From positions 1 to 64,000 of the forward strand of contig NZ_CP013118.1 in the NCBI RefSeq assembly GCF_001443605.1: a stretch of DNA of 64,000 nt, read 5' to 3'. The notes below the pieces were generated by a model that saw only the letters and a list, made by a program, of their open reading frames with translations, was not told the origin of the DNA and made no database searches. The DNA is from Salinivirga cyanobacteriivorans. GTDB lineage: Bacteria; Bacteroidota; Bacteroidia; Bacteroidales; Salinivirgaceae. How positions within the stretch are numbered: the stretch's first letter is position 1; each line of letters opens with the position of its first letter. Made by a program: the position numbers and the translations under genes. Shown here piece after piece: positions 36,585 to 46,434 of the stretch.

Positions 36585-37412
36585 GTGGAATACACTGAAA
36601 TAAGTATAGATCAAAGGACCCTGAATAGTGCGGTTCAGGATATTGTGATTGCAGAACTTGGGGAGATGGGATTTGAGAGCTTTATGGAAGAAAATCAGTT
36701 TTTGCGTGCCTATATACCATCTGATGCTTATAATGAAACTGATTTAATTCAGCTAAGTGCTCAATACGATGACTTTAGCTATAGCGTTAAGATTATCCCT
36801 CAACAAAACTGGAATGCCCAATGGGAATCGAACTTTTCTCCGATCAGTATCGATCGGTATTGTCTCATTAGAGCTCCTTTCCATGAAGCGGGAAAAGGTT
36901 ATGATTTTGAGATCGAAATTGAACCCAAAATGTCGTTTGGTACCGGGCACCATGCCACAACAAGGTTAATGATAATGCTCATGAAGGGAATAGATATGAA
37001 GAACAAAAAGGTACTGGATATGGGTTGCGGTACTGGTGTGCTGGGCATTCTTGCCAAAATGACGGGTGCTGGTTCGGTTGATGGTATCGATATTGATCAA
37101 TGGGCAGTAGAAAACACCATAGAAAATGCCGCCCGCAATAGTGTTAATTTCGACAATGTAATGCTGGGAGGTGCTGAACAAATTACACGAAATTACGATG
37201 TAATTTTGGCCAATATCAATCGTAATATTTTATTGGCCGATATGGAGCAATATGCCCAGCATCTCAACCCGGGAGGATACCTCTTCCTGAGCGGCTTTCT
37301 TGAAGCAGATAAAACAATTGTTGCAAAAAAAGCCGAAACTTTTCAATTAACACTAACCGGTCAATTATCGGAAGATCAATGGCAGGCAATGGCTTTTAAA
37401 GCCTCAAACTAA
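36585..37412 (+). CDS. prmA: Ribosomal protein L11 methyltransferase
   Basis: Methylates ribosomal protein L11 using S-adenosylmethionine. The 275-residue protein starts at GTG. An N-terminal substrate-recognition domain (about 1-65) is followed by a Rossmann methyltransferase domain. That domain has FGTGHHATTRLM, the SAM motif VLDMGCGTGVLGILA and the catalytic-site segment NINRNILLAD. This order and the GTGHH motif are specific for PrmA. It lies 13 bp after tpiA and 11 bp before the next gene. Confidence 0.94.
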   Translation: MEYTEISIDQRTLNSAVQDIVIAELGEMGFESFMEENQFLRAYIPSDAYNETDLIQLSAQYDDFSYSVKIIPQQNWNAQWESNFSPISIDRYCLIRAPFHEAGKGYDFEIEIEPKMSFGTGHHATTRLMIMLMKGIDMKNKKVLDMGCGTGVLGILAKMTGAGSVDGIDIDQWAVENTIENAARNSVNFDNVMLGGAEQITRNYDVILANINRNILLADMEQYAQHLNPGGYLFLSGFLEADKTIVAKKAETFQLTLTGQLSEDQWQAMAFKASN

Positions 37413-37423
37413 AAATAACGATC

Positions 37424-40400
37424 ATGGCAATCAAAAAAGGGATCATAGGCATTGCGTGTTGGAGCTTATTAATATTGATAAGTTTCAATGCCTTTTCGCA
37501 GCAACAGGAGACCTTCAGAACCGATTCGGCTGGCTTTATAGAAGATCTGCACGATTTTATGGAGCAGGTAAAAAGACTCGAAGACCAGGGAAAAGCTACG
37601 GTAAACCGTATTGAAGCACTGTGGGAAACCGGCCGTGTGGATGATACAGTTAAGACGCTGATGTATAAGGTTGCCAATACGCTTGAAGCGCGCCGCGGAC
37701 GACCTTTTCCACATTTTGAGGGATGGTTGAATACCACGGCTCATTACCTGGAAAATGATGAAGTGAATGAAAACTTTTTTGCCTACCAAAACGCCATCAT
37801 CAATTTATGCAAGGCCAGAGACACAAGGTTAAGGCATATCAAACAGTTTATTGAAACCATCAGGGGACTGAAGGAATTTAACCGGCTGAGTAAAAACGGC
37901 TCTACCATTTGGAAAAGCAATGCCAAATCACATACTTTTGAGTTTACCACCGATACAATGCTTATTAAATTTCCGCTGAATACCCTTACCTGCAATGCTG
38001 TTCGTGACAGTATTCAGATTTTTAACACTTCTGGGGTGTACGATCCTATTGAGCGTATCTGGTATGGTAAATCCGGACAAACATACTGGGAACGTGCAGG
38101 TTATAACCGCGACTCTGTTTTTGCCCTTTATGAAAATTTCAGGATTGATTTGCGTCTGAGTAAATTTGAGGTCGATAGCGCAAAGTTTTATAACTATTAC
38201 TTTTACGAAAAGCCATTGACCGGCAAATTGTCAGACAAAGTCACGGAAATTGCTGATGCCAGCAGAGCCGCATTTCCGGAATTCGAGTCCTACGAATCAA
38301 ATTTCCTGATCGAGGGAATTTTTAAAGACATCAATTATACAGGTGGTTTTATTATGCGTGGCGCACAGTTGTATGGTTCAGGCAGGGATAATAAAGATGC
38401 ACGGGTCGATATATATCGCGATGTGGAGTATATTGAAAATGGCGATACCCTCATTAAACGCATGCTCTTTATGAAGGGCTTGAGCGATTTTTTTGTTTTT
38501 ACCGACAAATATATTCTCTCCCGCAATGCAAAGGTTGTAATGGTTCTTAACCAGGATTCTCTTTACCATCCCGGACTGCAATTTACTTATTTAGAAAAAG
38601 ATAAGGAGGTAACACTGCTACGTGACGACAATACCCCCAATATGTCGCGCAGCCCCTATTACGACAGTTACCACATGTTTGAAATCGATGCCCCGGTGGT
38701 TAAATGGAAAGTAGGTAGCCAATCGGTGAACTTTACATCATTGCAAAATAGTGCCATAAACAATGCTGCTTTTCTCTCGTATAACCTTTTTAACCGGGAG
38801 TATTATGATGTATTCCAGGGCCATGATTTCACACACCCCTTTTTCAGAATCAGACGTTACCTCAATAATAAGGAATCGCGCAATTTTACAGCAAAAGAAA
38901 TTGCCCGGATTATACAACAGCCTGAACATGAAGCCAGGAAATTCCTTTTGCACATGACCTACCTTGGATTTGCCGATTATGATAATACCAGCCATAGAGG
39001 TAAGATGAAACAGAAGTTTTATGACTATTTGCTCAATATTGCAGGACGAAAAGATTATGACCTGATAAAAATTGAATCGACCACACAGGGCAATACTCAA
39101 AATGCCGTATTGAATTTGCGGAATTTCGATATTTTTGTGAATGGTGTACCGCAAGTGCATATTTCTGATGCCAAGCGAGTTAACATTTTTCCAAAACAAG
39201 AAGAAATTATTTTAAAGAAAAACCGAAGTATTGATTTTGCCGGCGTGATTGAAACAGGATATTATACATTCTTCGGTAACAGTTTTCATTTCGATTATGA
39301 ATCTTTTGGTGTGGATTTGGAACATATAGACTCGCTACACATCAAAGTAGTTGATTATTACGATAACTATGGTGATCCGGTTTTTAAACCTGTAATGAGT
39401 ACCATCGAAAATATTACAGGAAATGTTTTTATTGATGACCCGGGCAACAAATCAGGAATTAAGGACAATCCGGAGTATCCCATTTTTCGCTCTACAAAAG
39501 ACTCTTATGTGTATTATGATGCAAAAAGTATTGCCGGGGGCGTTTATACAAGGGATACATTTTATTTCCGCATTGATCCCTATGAAATTGATAGTCTGAA
39601 CAGTTTCGATGCCGAGGGTATGAAATACACCGGAACCTTTCATGCAGGCGGAATTTTTCCTCCTATTGACGAAGAGCTTAAACTAAAGGAGGACAATTCA
39701 CTGGGATTTGACCATGTTACAGCTGATGCGGGACTTCCCGTTTACCAGGGTAAAGGCCGGTATTATGATTCCCTGGCAATGAGCAATGAGGGACTTAAAG
39801 GCGATGGTAAACTTGAATATCTTACATCTACCTCCTGGTCAGATGAGTTTAAGTTCTACCCCGATACCATGCGCACGCTGGCCAATCGCTTTGAAAATAA
39901 AAAGCAAAAAGCACCTTTCGAATCCCCCCAAATTAGCGCTGAGCAGCTCAACGTACTTTGGGAACAAACCGAAGATAATATGATTTGTATGACCACCGGG
40001 GATGAGCGCGCCTCAATGTACGCTAACCAGAGTCAATTGAAAGGTACTTTTTATGTAACACCTGCAGGAATTAACGGTAAAGGTCATTTTAAACTGGATA
40101 AAGGTAGGTTCCGGTCTGAGAACTATCATTTCTTAGCCGACCAAACCACTGCGGATGTAACCGATTTTAAAATCGAGGGTATGGAAGAGGATTTACTGGC
40201 ATTTGAAGCCGACAGCATTCAAACAAGAGTGGATTTCCCTTCGCGTACAGCAAGTTTTGAGGCCCTCTCCCCGCTTAAACCCATGTTTTTCCCGGTTAAT
40301 AAATATAAAGCCTTTGTCAATACATTTGAATGGAGCATAGATGAAAATGCGCTTGCACTAAAAGGATCATCTGTACACCGTTTCGGAAAAGGCAAACATA

Positions 40401-42067
40401 TACTTCAGGCTACACCCGATAAGCGTCACCCAAGAGGAAATCTATTTGTTTCAACCCACCCGCTCCAGTATGAGTTAAACTATGTTTCGCCAACCACGGA
40501 AATGGATCTGGACGAGAACATCATTGCATCGCACGGAGTTAAATTTATTGAAGTGGCTGATGCTACCGTTTACCCGGGCGATGGCGATTTTACAATTAAA
40601 CCCGATGCAAAATATAAAACTCTTGCCAATGCTGAAATACAGGCAAATAATGAAACAAAGTACCACCAGTTTTACGATGCTACAGTAAATATAAATTCAC
40701 GTAAAATGTACTCTGCAAGTGGATATTATGACTATATCGATAAAAACGAAACAAAGCAACAAATACGGTTTGATATCATTAGTGTAGATTCAACAGAAAA
40801 TACCTATGCAAGAGGTAAAATACTGGGTGACGATGACTTTACGCTCAGTCCCGCTTTTGCTTATCGCGGAGATATTTATCTGGATGCCCGGCAAAAACAC
40901 CTAACCTACGACGGACATTTTATGGCATCAAAGAATTGCCAGGTTTATGATAAGCACTGGGTTAAGTTTAAAGAAACCCTCAATCCGGATGCAATTCAAA
41001 TTCCGGTTGATTCTGTAACTACTGATATCAATAACAATCGCCTTTATAAAGGTATTATGCTCGAACATGATTCGATACACATTCTGCCTCGCTTTTTTAC
41101 AAGGCGGCATCACTATACCAATTATTACATTTCAACGGCGAATGGCTATTTGCAATACGATGAATATGGTAAAAAATATGAAATTGCACAGAAAGCAAAA
41201 CTCTCTGACAAAGATACTTTACTCAATTACATCTCAGCCAATACAGAAACCTGCAACCTTTATGGTGAAGGTGAATTATCATTTACCGGAGATTACGGGC
41301 AGGTAGCTTTCAATAACTTCGGAAACATAAACTATTTTCACGACCGGAACGAAGTTATAATGGACCTGTTCATGACCATAGACTTTTTCTTTACTCCAGA
41401 GGGACTGAAATATATGGCTGATACCATGAAAAATTTCACCGGACTGGAGCCAGTAAATATGCTGTCGGAGCGCTACAGAAGAGGCCTGAAGCATTTGGTG
41501 GGCTATAAGCTTACCGACCAGTTGCTCAATGAACAAAAACTATTCGGCGCCTATAAAAGCTTCCCGAATGAACTGAAGCATACCCTGGTAATATCAAATG
41601 CCAATTTTAAATGGGTGCAACGCGATGGTACTTTCCATTCTTTTGGCGATATCGGTATTACGAGTATAATGGATATTCAGGTCAATAAAAAAGTTAAAGG
41701 TGCCATACAGACCGGCACATCACGAACAGGTGATTATTTTGCTATATACCTGGAACTAAGTCCTTCCTACTGGTTCTTTTTCAAATATAAACGGGGCATT
41801 ATGATGGCCGTATCGAGCGATCCGGCATTTAATGAAATCATCAACGACCTGAGGGCCGGCCAAAGGCGACAGGATGTAGATCGTGGCGAGCCTAAATTTT
41901 ATTACCATTTGGGTTCAATGCGCGATAAAAACAGGTTTCTTGAAGATTTTAGAGAAGCTGAGCAAGCACCAGAAGAACCCCAGGAAGCGCCCGGGGAGAA
42001 AACACCTGAAAACAATAGTAAAGCAACCCAGCAAGAAGAAAAAGACGAAAACGAAAAAGAAGATTAA
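37424..42067 (+). CDS. Giant exported protein, unknown function
   Basis: At 1,547 residues this is the largest gene in the window. A signal peptide (about 1-26, ending FNAFSQ) is followed by a helical N-terminal region (about 30-150) and then more than 1,200 residues that read as mostly beta-strand, rich in Asp, Tyr and Phe. No internal membrane segment, no recognised enzyme motif and no sorting domain was found. From about 1,510 the tail is very rich in Glu, Lys and Pro. It is probably secreted or periplasmic. The coding frame is intact and sits between prmA and rsmE without a visible terminator. Confidence 0.8.
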   Translation: MAIKKGIIGIACWSLLILISFNAFSQQQETFRTDSAGFIEDLHDFMEQVKRLEDQGKATVNRIEALWETGRVDDTVKTLMYKVANTLEARRGRPFPHFEGWLNTTAHYLENDEVNENFFAYQNAIINLCKARDTRLRHIKQFIETIRGLKEFNRLSKNGSTIWKSNAKSHTFEFTTDTMLIKFPLNTLTCNAVRDSIQIFNTSGVYDPIERIWYGKSGQTYWERAGYNRDSVFALYENFRIDLRLSKFEVDSAKFYNYYFYEKPLTGKLSDKVTEIADASRAAFPEFESYESNFLIEGIFKDINYTGGFIMRGAQLYGSGRDNKDARVDIYRDVEYIENGDTLIKRMLFMKGLSDFFVFTDKYILSRNAKVVMVLNQDSLYHPGLQFTYLEKDKEVTLLRDDNTPNMSRSPYYDSYHMFEIDAPVVKWKVGSQSVNFTSLQNSAINNAAFLSYNLFNREYYDVFQGHDFTHPFFRIRRYLNNKESRNFTAKEIARIIQQPEHEARKFLLHMTYLGFADYDNTSHRGKMKQKFYDYLLNIAGRKDYDLIKIESTTQGNTQNAVLNLRNFDIFVNGVPQVHISDAKRVNIFPKQEEIILKKNRSIDFAGVIETGYYTFFGNSFHFDYESFGVDLEHIDSLHIKVVDYYDNYGDPVFKPVMSTIENITGNVFIDDPGNKSGIKDNPEYPIFRSTKDSYVYYDAKSIAGGVYTRDTFYFRIDPYEIDSLNSFDAEGMKYTGTFHAGGIFPPIDEELKLKEDNSLGFDHVTADAGLPVYQGKGRYYDSLAMSNEGLKGDGKLEYLTSTSWSDEFKFYPDTMRTLANRFENKKQKAPFESPQISAEQLNVLWEQTEDNMICMTTGDERASMYANQSQLKGTFYVTPAGINGKGHFKLDKGRFRSENYHFLADQTTADVTDFKIEGMEEDLLAFEADSIQTRVDFPSRTASFEALSPLKPMFFPVNKYKAFVNTFEWSIDENALALKGSSVHRFGKGKHILQATPDKRHPRGNLFVSTHPLQYELNYVSPTTEMDLDENIIASHGVKFIEVADATVYPGDGDFTIKPDAKYKTLANAEIQANNETKYHQFYDATVNINSRKMYSASGYYDYIDKNETKQQIRFDIISVDSTENTYARGKILGDDDFTLSPAFAYRGDIYLDARQKHLTYDGHFMASKNCQVYDKHWVKFKETLNPDAIQIPVDSVTTDINNNRLYKGIMLEHDSIHILPRFFTRRHHYTNYYISTANGYLQYDEYGKKYEIAQKAKLSDKDTLLNYISANTETCNLYGEGELSFTGDYGQVAFNNFGNINYFHDRNEVIMDLFMTIDFFFTPEGLKYMADTMKNFTGLEPVNMLSERYRRGLKHLVGYKLTDQLLNEQKLFGAYKSFPNELKHTLVISNANFKWVQRDGTFHSFGDIGITSIMDIQVNKKVKGAIQTGTSRTGDYFAIYLELSPSYWFFFKYKRGIMMAVSSDPAFNEIINDLRAGQRRQDVDRGEPKFYYHLGSMRDKNRFLEDFREAEQAPEEPQEAPGEKTPENNSKATQQEEKDENEKED

Positions 42068-42084
42068 TTAAACGGCTTTGAGCA

Positions 42085-42798
42085 ATGCAAAAAAGGGCAA
42101 CGCAAGAATACTATTTTTATGCAGATAAAATCAGTCCAAATGAAATTATTTTAGGGAAAGATGAATTTCATCATATAACTAAAGTGCTTAAAATAAGCAC
42201 AGGAACTACCATCACATTAACCGATGGTAGAGGTATTATTGCAACAGCTAATGTTCAATCAATTGAAAAAAGGCACATTGAATTTTCAAATATCAACATA
42301 GAGCGTATCCCGGAATCGTTAAATAAGTTGCATATTGCCATTGCCCCGACAAAAAATATAAGCCGCTTTGAATGGTTTCTGGAAAAAGCAACAGAGATTG
42401 GGGTATCTGAAATTACACCGATAATTTGCAGTCATTCTGAACGCAAACAGCTTAGGGCCGATCGCCTTGAGAAAATCCTTATTGCAGCCACAAAACAGTC
42501 GAAAAAGGCCTGGAAACCTATATTCAACCCACTTATTTCTTTCAATGAATTCATTACCGGGCAAAACATTTCAGGCAGGTATATTGCATACCTGGGAGCA
42601 AAGAGTGCGCATCTGAAAAACCTGATTCATGCCAAAGAAAATCTGGTTCTTGTGGGCCCTGAAGGCGGTTTCAGCGAAACAGAACACCAGGATGCCCTAA
42701 AGCAAGGATATAAAACAGTGAGCCTTGGATCGAACAGGCTCAGAACCGAAACCGCAGGAGTTGTTTCTGCAACAATAGTAGCAATGCACCATGAATAA
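42085..42798 (+). CDS. rsmE: 16S rRNA m3U1498 methyltransferase RsmE
   Basis: Methylates U1498 of 16S rRNA. The 237-residue protein has an N-terminal PUA-like domain (about 1-75) and a C-terminal knotted SPOUT domain. The SPOUT domain is recognised by KATEIGVSEITPIICSHSE, the LVGPEGGFSE loop and the final SLGSNRLRTETAGVVS, which form the SAM knot. Its stop overlaps the following DUF4159 start by 8 bp. Confidence 0.94.
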   Translation: MQKRATQEYYFYADKISPNEIILGKDEFHHITKVLKISTGTTITLTDGRGIIATANVQSIEKRHIEFSNINIERIPESLNKLHIAIAPTKNISRFEWFLEKATEIGVSEITPIICSHSERKQLRADRLEKILIAATKQSKKAWKPIFNPLISFNEFITGQNISGRYIAYLGAKSAHLKNLIHAKENLVLVGPEGGFSETEHQDALKQGYKTVSLGSNRLRTETAGVVSATIVAMHHE

Positions 42799-43444
42799 AA
42801 AAAACCTAATATTCGTTTTATTGCTCGGCTTAAGTATGACTTTGCAGAGCCAGCAAATACAAATCGGGCTTTTGAAATACAATGGCGGTGGCGATTGGTA
42901 TGCCAATCCTACTGCTCTTCCCAATCTGGCCCGGTTTTGTAACCAGGAGCTCAACACCAATTTCGACATCGAATACCTGGAGATTGCACCTGGTGATATT
43001 GATTTGTTTAACGTGCCATATGTACATATGACAGGACATGGTAATGTTATTTTTAATGAAACAGAAAGACAAAACCTTCGGGAATACCTTTTTGCCGGAG
43101 GCTTTCTGCATATCGACGACAATTATGGAATGGATAAATATATCAGACGAGAGCTTCAGAAGCTATTTCCAGACAAAAAAATGGTTGAACTTCCATACGC
43201 CCATCCTATTTATCATCAAACATTTAAATTCAAAAACGGGCTACCCAAAATACACCGACACGATGGTAAAGCTCCACAAGGCTTTGCAATTATGCACAAA
43301 GGCCGGGTACTCGTATTTTACAGCTATGAAAGTGATTTGGGCGATGGCTGGGAAGATCCTTCGGTGCACAACGATAGCCCGGAAAAACACCGCGAGGCTT
43401 TACAAATGGGTGCCAATATTATCGAATATGCTTTACATAACTAA
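42791..43444 (+). CDS. DUF4159 domain exported protein
   Basis: A 217-residue protein with a signal peptide (about 1-21, ending LQSQ). It matches the DUF4159 family: YNGGGDWYANPTALPNL near the start, the VHMTGHGNV strand, GGFLHIDDNYG, and a late SYESDLGDGWEDP. The fold of this family resembles class I glutamine amidotransferases, but the role is unknown. It overlaps rsmE by 8 bp, so co-translation is likely. Confidence 0.88.
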   Translation: MNKKNLIFVLLLGLSMTLQSQQIQIGLLKYNGGGDWYANPTALPNLARFCNQELNTNFDIEYLEIAPGDIDLFNVPYVHMTGHGNVIFNETERQNLREYLFAGGFLHIDDNYGMDKYIRRELQKLFPDKKMVELPYAHPIYHQTFKFKNGLPKIHRHDGKAPQGFAIMHKGRVLVFYSYESDLGDGWEDPSVHNDSPEKHREALQMGANIIEYALHN

Positions 43445-43462
43445 TGGCCTAACTCAATAAAT

Positions 43463-44467
43463 TTGGAAAAAATACTCATCATACAGACGGCATTTATAGG
43501 CGATGTAATTCTATCGACAGCCGTTGCGCATAAAATTGCACAATATACCCCTAACGCACAAATAGATTACCTGGTGCGCAAAGGAAACGAATCGCTTGTT
43601 GCAAACCTGGATTTCATCAACAATGTATGGGTTTGGGATAAGAAAAACGGTAAACACCGCAATTTGTGGCGTCTTATTCAACAAATTAGACAAGAACGTT
43701 ATGACAGAGTCGTTAATTTACAGCGATTTCTATCATCGGGCATTGTAACAAGCCTGAGCCGGGGTAAATATACTTATGGGTTCGATAAAAATCCTCTCTC
43801 GTTTTTATTTACATATAAAGCCAAACACGAAATCGGCAATGGTTTGCATGAAACCGATCGCAACCAAAACTTAATTTCCTCGTTTACCGACACAAGGGGT
43901 CTTAAACCAATATTACAGCCAGGCGTTGATAACTATAAGCAAATCAGTAAGTTTAAGGAAAAACCCTATATTTGTATTGCGCCGGCATCAGTATGGTACA
44001 CCAAACAATTTCCGGCTAAAAAGTGGGTGGAGTTTTTAGATCAATTACCACCTGAACTACCTGTTTACATGTTGGGAGCACCATCAGATAGCCAGCTTGT
44101 AGAAAATATAAAAAGGGGTACAAAAAAAACTGTAATACATGATCTTTGCGGACAATTGTCGCTATTGGAATCTGCTGCATTGATGGAGCACGCTGTAATG
44201 AACTATGTAAACGACTCAGCGCCGCTTCATTTGGCTTCGGCTGTTAATGCACCAGTAAGAGCTATATTTTGCTCTACTGTGCCCGAATTTGGTTTTGGGC
44301 CGCTAAGTGATAACGGAAAGGTTGTGCAAATTGAATATCCATTAAGTTGCCGACCTTGCGGTTTGCATGGTAAAAAGGCTTGTCCTGTGGGTACTTTCGA
44401 ATGTGCCCTGGGTATTGATACAAAAAAGATGGCTGAAGAGTTAAAAACTATTCTGAAAAGCCGGTAG
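43463..44467 (+). CDS. Glycosyltransferase family 9 (heptosyltransferase-like)
   Basis: A 334-residue GT-B glycosyltransferase of family 9, which adds heptose or related sugars to lipopolysaccharide core. It opens with ILIIQTAFIGDVILSTAVA, the usual first strand and loop. The central segment APASVWYTKQFPAKKWVEF matches the family's donor-site start, and NDSAPLHLASAVNAPVRAIF is the donor-binding helix. No ATG gives this start, so initiation is at TTG 43463. The C-terminus has four cysteines in RPCGLHGKKACPVGTFEC. Its 3' end overlaps the converging gene by 20 bp. Confidence 0.9.
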   Translation: MEKILIIQTAFIGDVILSTAVAHKIAQYTPNAQIDYLVRKGNESLVANLDFINNVWVWDKKNGKHRNLWRLIQQIRQERYDRVVNLQRFLSSGIVTSLSRGKYTYGFDKNPLSFLFTYKAKHEIGNGLHETDRNQNLISSFTDTRGLKPILQPGVDNYKQISKFKEKPYICIAPASVWYTKQFPAKKWVEFLDQLPPELPVYMLGAPSDSQLVENIKRGTKKTVIHDLCGQLSLLESAALMEHAVMNYVNDSAPLHLASAVNAPVRAIFCSTVPEFGFGPLSDNGKVVQIEYPLSCRPCGLHGKKACPVGTFECALGIDTKKMAEELKTILKSR

Positions 44468-44957
44468 GTGGCGTTGGTCGCGTTTCGATAAGCAGTCCAA
44501 TACAGCCGCTGATTTCATGCAGTGTGTCCTGCACTATTGCTGAGGGTGTTTCAATATAAATTTTGGCATTAACTTCCTTTACAGCACTAAATTCAAGATT
44601 CAGGTTCATATTGTCCTCCGTATTGTCATATAGTACATCACCAGAATCATCATCAATAATTTGAACATACAATTGCTGGGCAAACACATCATCAACAGCA
44701 AAACTCACATGATAATCCTGCCCATCGTTAAGCCGCACTTTTTGCCTCGCAAAACCACCTTTGGTTAAATGAAAGCTTCTGGATTGAGGCATGGGTGTAT
44801 ACCCCTGTTCCTCATAGGATATGCAATATTTCTGATGAAAATTAATGCAATCCTGCGTAAAGGCAGTTGTTTCCGCATGCAACAAAAAGGTTGTTGCAAT
44901 TGCTATTAAAAGCCTTTTCGAGGCGTTACCATATATTCTATGAGCAATCCTACACAT
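44448..44957 (-). CDS. Small exported protein, paralogue of the next gene
   Basis: A 169-residue protein with a somewhat long signal peptide (about 1-35). The only ATG lies 52 bp inside the upstream gene, and no later in-frame ATG or GTG keeps the signal. The mature part shares a pattern with the neighbour: an early Cys-X(7)-C pair (CINFHQKYC against CMEYHKNHC), then DGQDYHVSFAVDDVF against NGRDYRISICHDDVF, LYDNTEDN against LYDNSNDN, and CIGLLIE against CVGLLIE near the end. The two arose by tandem duplication. The fold is probably beta-rich and the function unknown. Confidence 0.75.
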   Translation of the reverse strand: MCRIAHRIYGNASKRLLIAIATTFLLHAETTAFTQDCINFHQKYCISYEEQGYTPMPQSRSFHLTKGGFARQKVRLNDGQDYHVSFAVDDVFAQQLYVQIIDDDSGDVLYDNTEDNMNLNLEFSAVKEVNAKIYIETPSAIVQDTLHEISGCIGLLIETRPTPPTGFSE

Positions 44958-45406
44958 CCTACATTAGAGTCACGACGAATAATTGATTTACTATCTATCC
45001 CTGTGAGCGGTGAATCTCCCTGCACTTCTATTTCAATCCACAGGTCAATACTTGTAGTAACTGTAAATTCAAAATCCTGGGCATAGTTGTCATTACTATT
45101 ATCATATAAAACCTGATCACGGGTTTTATCTATTACACGCATAATTATGGGTTTATCAAACACGTCATCATGACAAATCGAAATACGATAATCTCTACCA
45201 TTAAAGGCTTCGAGCAAGGTTTTTGATTTCTGCCCTTTATGAAACAAACCGCTTCTCGATTCTGAATTATACTTATAATATTTATTTGTGGATTTTTCGC
45301 AATGGTTTTTATGGTATTCCATGCACCTTGATTTTGAATAATCACTGGTCTGCCCTGTTAGGCCGATAGCTGATAACAAAAATATTGCGATTAAAAGATT
45401 CCTCAT
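44906..45406 (-). CDS. Small exported protein, paralogue of the previous gene
   Basis: A 166-residue protein with a signal peptide (about 1-19, ending LTGQ). It is homologous along its length to the gene that follows it on the minus strand; shared features are the N-terminal cysteine pair, the DYR/DYH-ISI-DDVF strand, the LYDNS motif and the C-terminal VGLLIE strand. Its start overlaps the upstream stop by 4 bp (ATGA), so three genes form a coupled operon. No known domain was recognised. Confidence 0.78.
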   Translation of the reverse strand: MRNLLIAIFLLSAIGLTGQTSDYSKSRCMEYHKNHCEKSTNKYYKYNSESRSGLFHKGQKSKTLLEAFNGRDYRISICHDDVFDKPIIMRVIDKTRDQVLYDNSNDNYAQDFEFTVTTSIDLWIEIEVQGDSPLTGIDSKSIIRRDSNVGCVGLLIEYMVTPRKGF

Positions 45407-45831
45407 TGGTAAACAAATTTAACTTTTATGGTGTCGATTTCCGGAATGAAAAGATCATCGTCGCCGTGCCGAATAACGATACCTTCAAGGTTTATATAAC
45501 GGTAATTTATGCGTTTATCTAATACTGCCCTTTTAAGTTTTTCGGGAATTAAACTGTCGTGCACAGTTGCTCTGATGTTATTTCCAAGTGCAAACATGCT
45601 GTATGTATATTGATCAACAGTGCAACCCTTTTGATTTACGTTTATTTTCCCGGTTTTTAAAAAGGCTTTTTTAGTCATCTCAATTTCTCTGGCTTTAACA
45701 GGTTTATCGCCCAGTAATATAAGCGTATCTTTTGGCAGACTATCGCTTTTTTGGGCCTTTAGCGTTAAAGCAGCAAGAGATACGAATAAGAAAATAAAAG
45801 TCGCCTTTTGTATATATTTAAAATTCAACAA
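45403..45831 (-). CDS. Small exported protein, weakly GldM-C-like
   Basis: A 142-residue protein with a signal peptide (about 1-26, ending TLKAQ). No ATG is available before the signal, so TTG at 45831 or 45828 is the likely start. The second half (about 75-142) resembles the C-terminal domain of GldM in outline: LIPEKLKRAVLD helix, NLEGIVIRHGDDD strand, and a final IDTIKVKFVYQ. That resemblance is weak and no gliding or type IX secretion genes are adjacent. It is the first gene of the three-gene minus-strand operon. Confidence 0.7.
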   Translation of the reverse strand: MLNFKYIQKATFIFLFVSLAALTLKAQKSDSLPKDTLILLGDKPVKAREIEMTKKAFLKTGKINVNQKGCTVDQYTYSMFALGNNIRATVHDSLIPEKLKRAVLDKRINYRYINLEGIVIRHGDDDLFIPEIDTIKVKFVYQ

Positions 45832-45922
45832 TTGCTGTCTATGATTGATTATTCTATACCGAAAATTGCTCGAATAGTTTTGCTCAGGTAAAAAAACAAA
45901 AATTTTGAATTGAAAGCAAAAA

Positions 45923-45954
45923 AAAGGCTGTCAGATCGGAATCAAACAGCCTTT
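45923..45954 (-). terminator. Terminator of the ribosomal protein operon
   Basis: AAAGGCTGT (45923-45931) pairs with ACAGCCTTT (45946-45954). On the minus strand the stem is followed by a T run, 19 bp after the rplI stop. Confidence 0.88.
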
Positions 45955-45972
45955 ATATCTTTATTATTGCTC

Positions 45973-46419
45973 TTATTCAGAGAAAACTTCGAATTCAATT
46001 TCAACAGTTACCTCGCGGTGTAAGCTAATTTTAGCTTTATAAGTACCGGCTTCTTTAATGGCATCACCATCAATTGAAATCTTTTTACGGTCAATATCAA
46101 AACCTTTTTTCTGAAGTGCCTCAGCAATTTGAATTGTATTAACAGAACCAAATATTTTTCCGGCAGAGCTGGTTTTAGCACCAATTTTAATCTCTTTTCC
46201 TTTTATTTGTTCTGCAAGTGCTTCAGCTTCTTCTTTCAGTTTTGCTTCTTTGTGGGCACGTTGACGTTTATTCTCTTCATGCATTTTCTTGTTCGACTCG
46301 TCGGCCATAACCGCATAACCTCTTGGAATAAGGTAATTACGTGCATAACCATCTTTAACGTCTACAATGTCATCTGCATGCCCCAGATTAACTATATCTT
46401 GTTTTAGTATAATTTCCAT
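45973..46419 (-). CDS. rplI: 50S ribosomal protein L9
   Basis: A 148-residue large-subunit protein that binds 23S rRNA at the base of the L1 stalk. The N-terminal domain MEIILKQDIVNLGHADDIVDV with GYARNYLIPRGYA is diagnostic. A long connecting helix and a C-terminal domain containing GKIFGSVNTIQIAEAL follow. It is the last gene of the rpsF-rpsR-rplI operon and is followed by a terminator. Confidence 0.98.
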   Translation of the reverse strand: MEIILKQDIVNLGHADDIVDVKDGYARNYLIPRGYAVMADESNKKMHEENKRQRAHKEAKLKEEAEALAEQIKGKEIKIGAKTSSAGKIFGSVNTIQIAEALQKKGFDIDRKKISIDGDAIKEAGTYKAKISLHREVTVEIEFEVFSE

Positions 46420-46434
46420 ATCTGAAAAGTTTTA

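Noticed and set aside
38738-39199. Minus-strand open frame of 153 codons inside the giant exported gene
   Set aside because: Antisense to an intact coding frame, with no promoter or family features.
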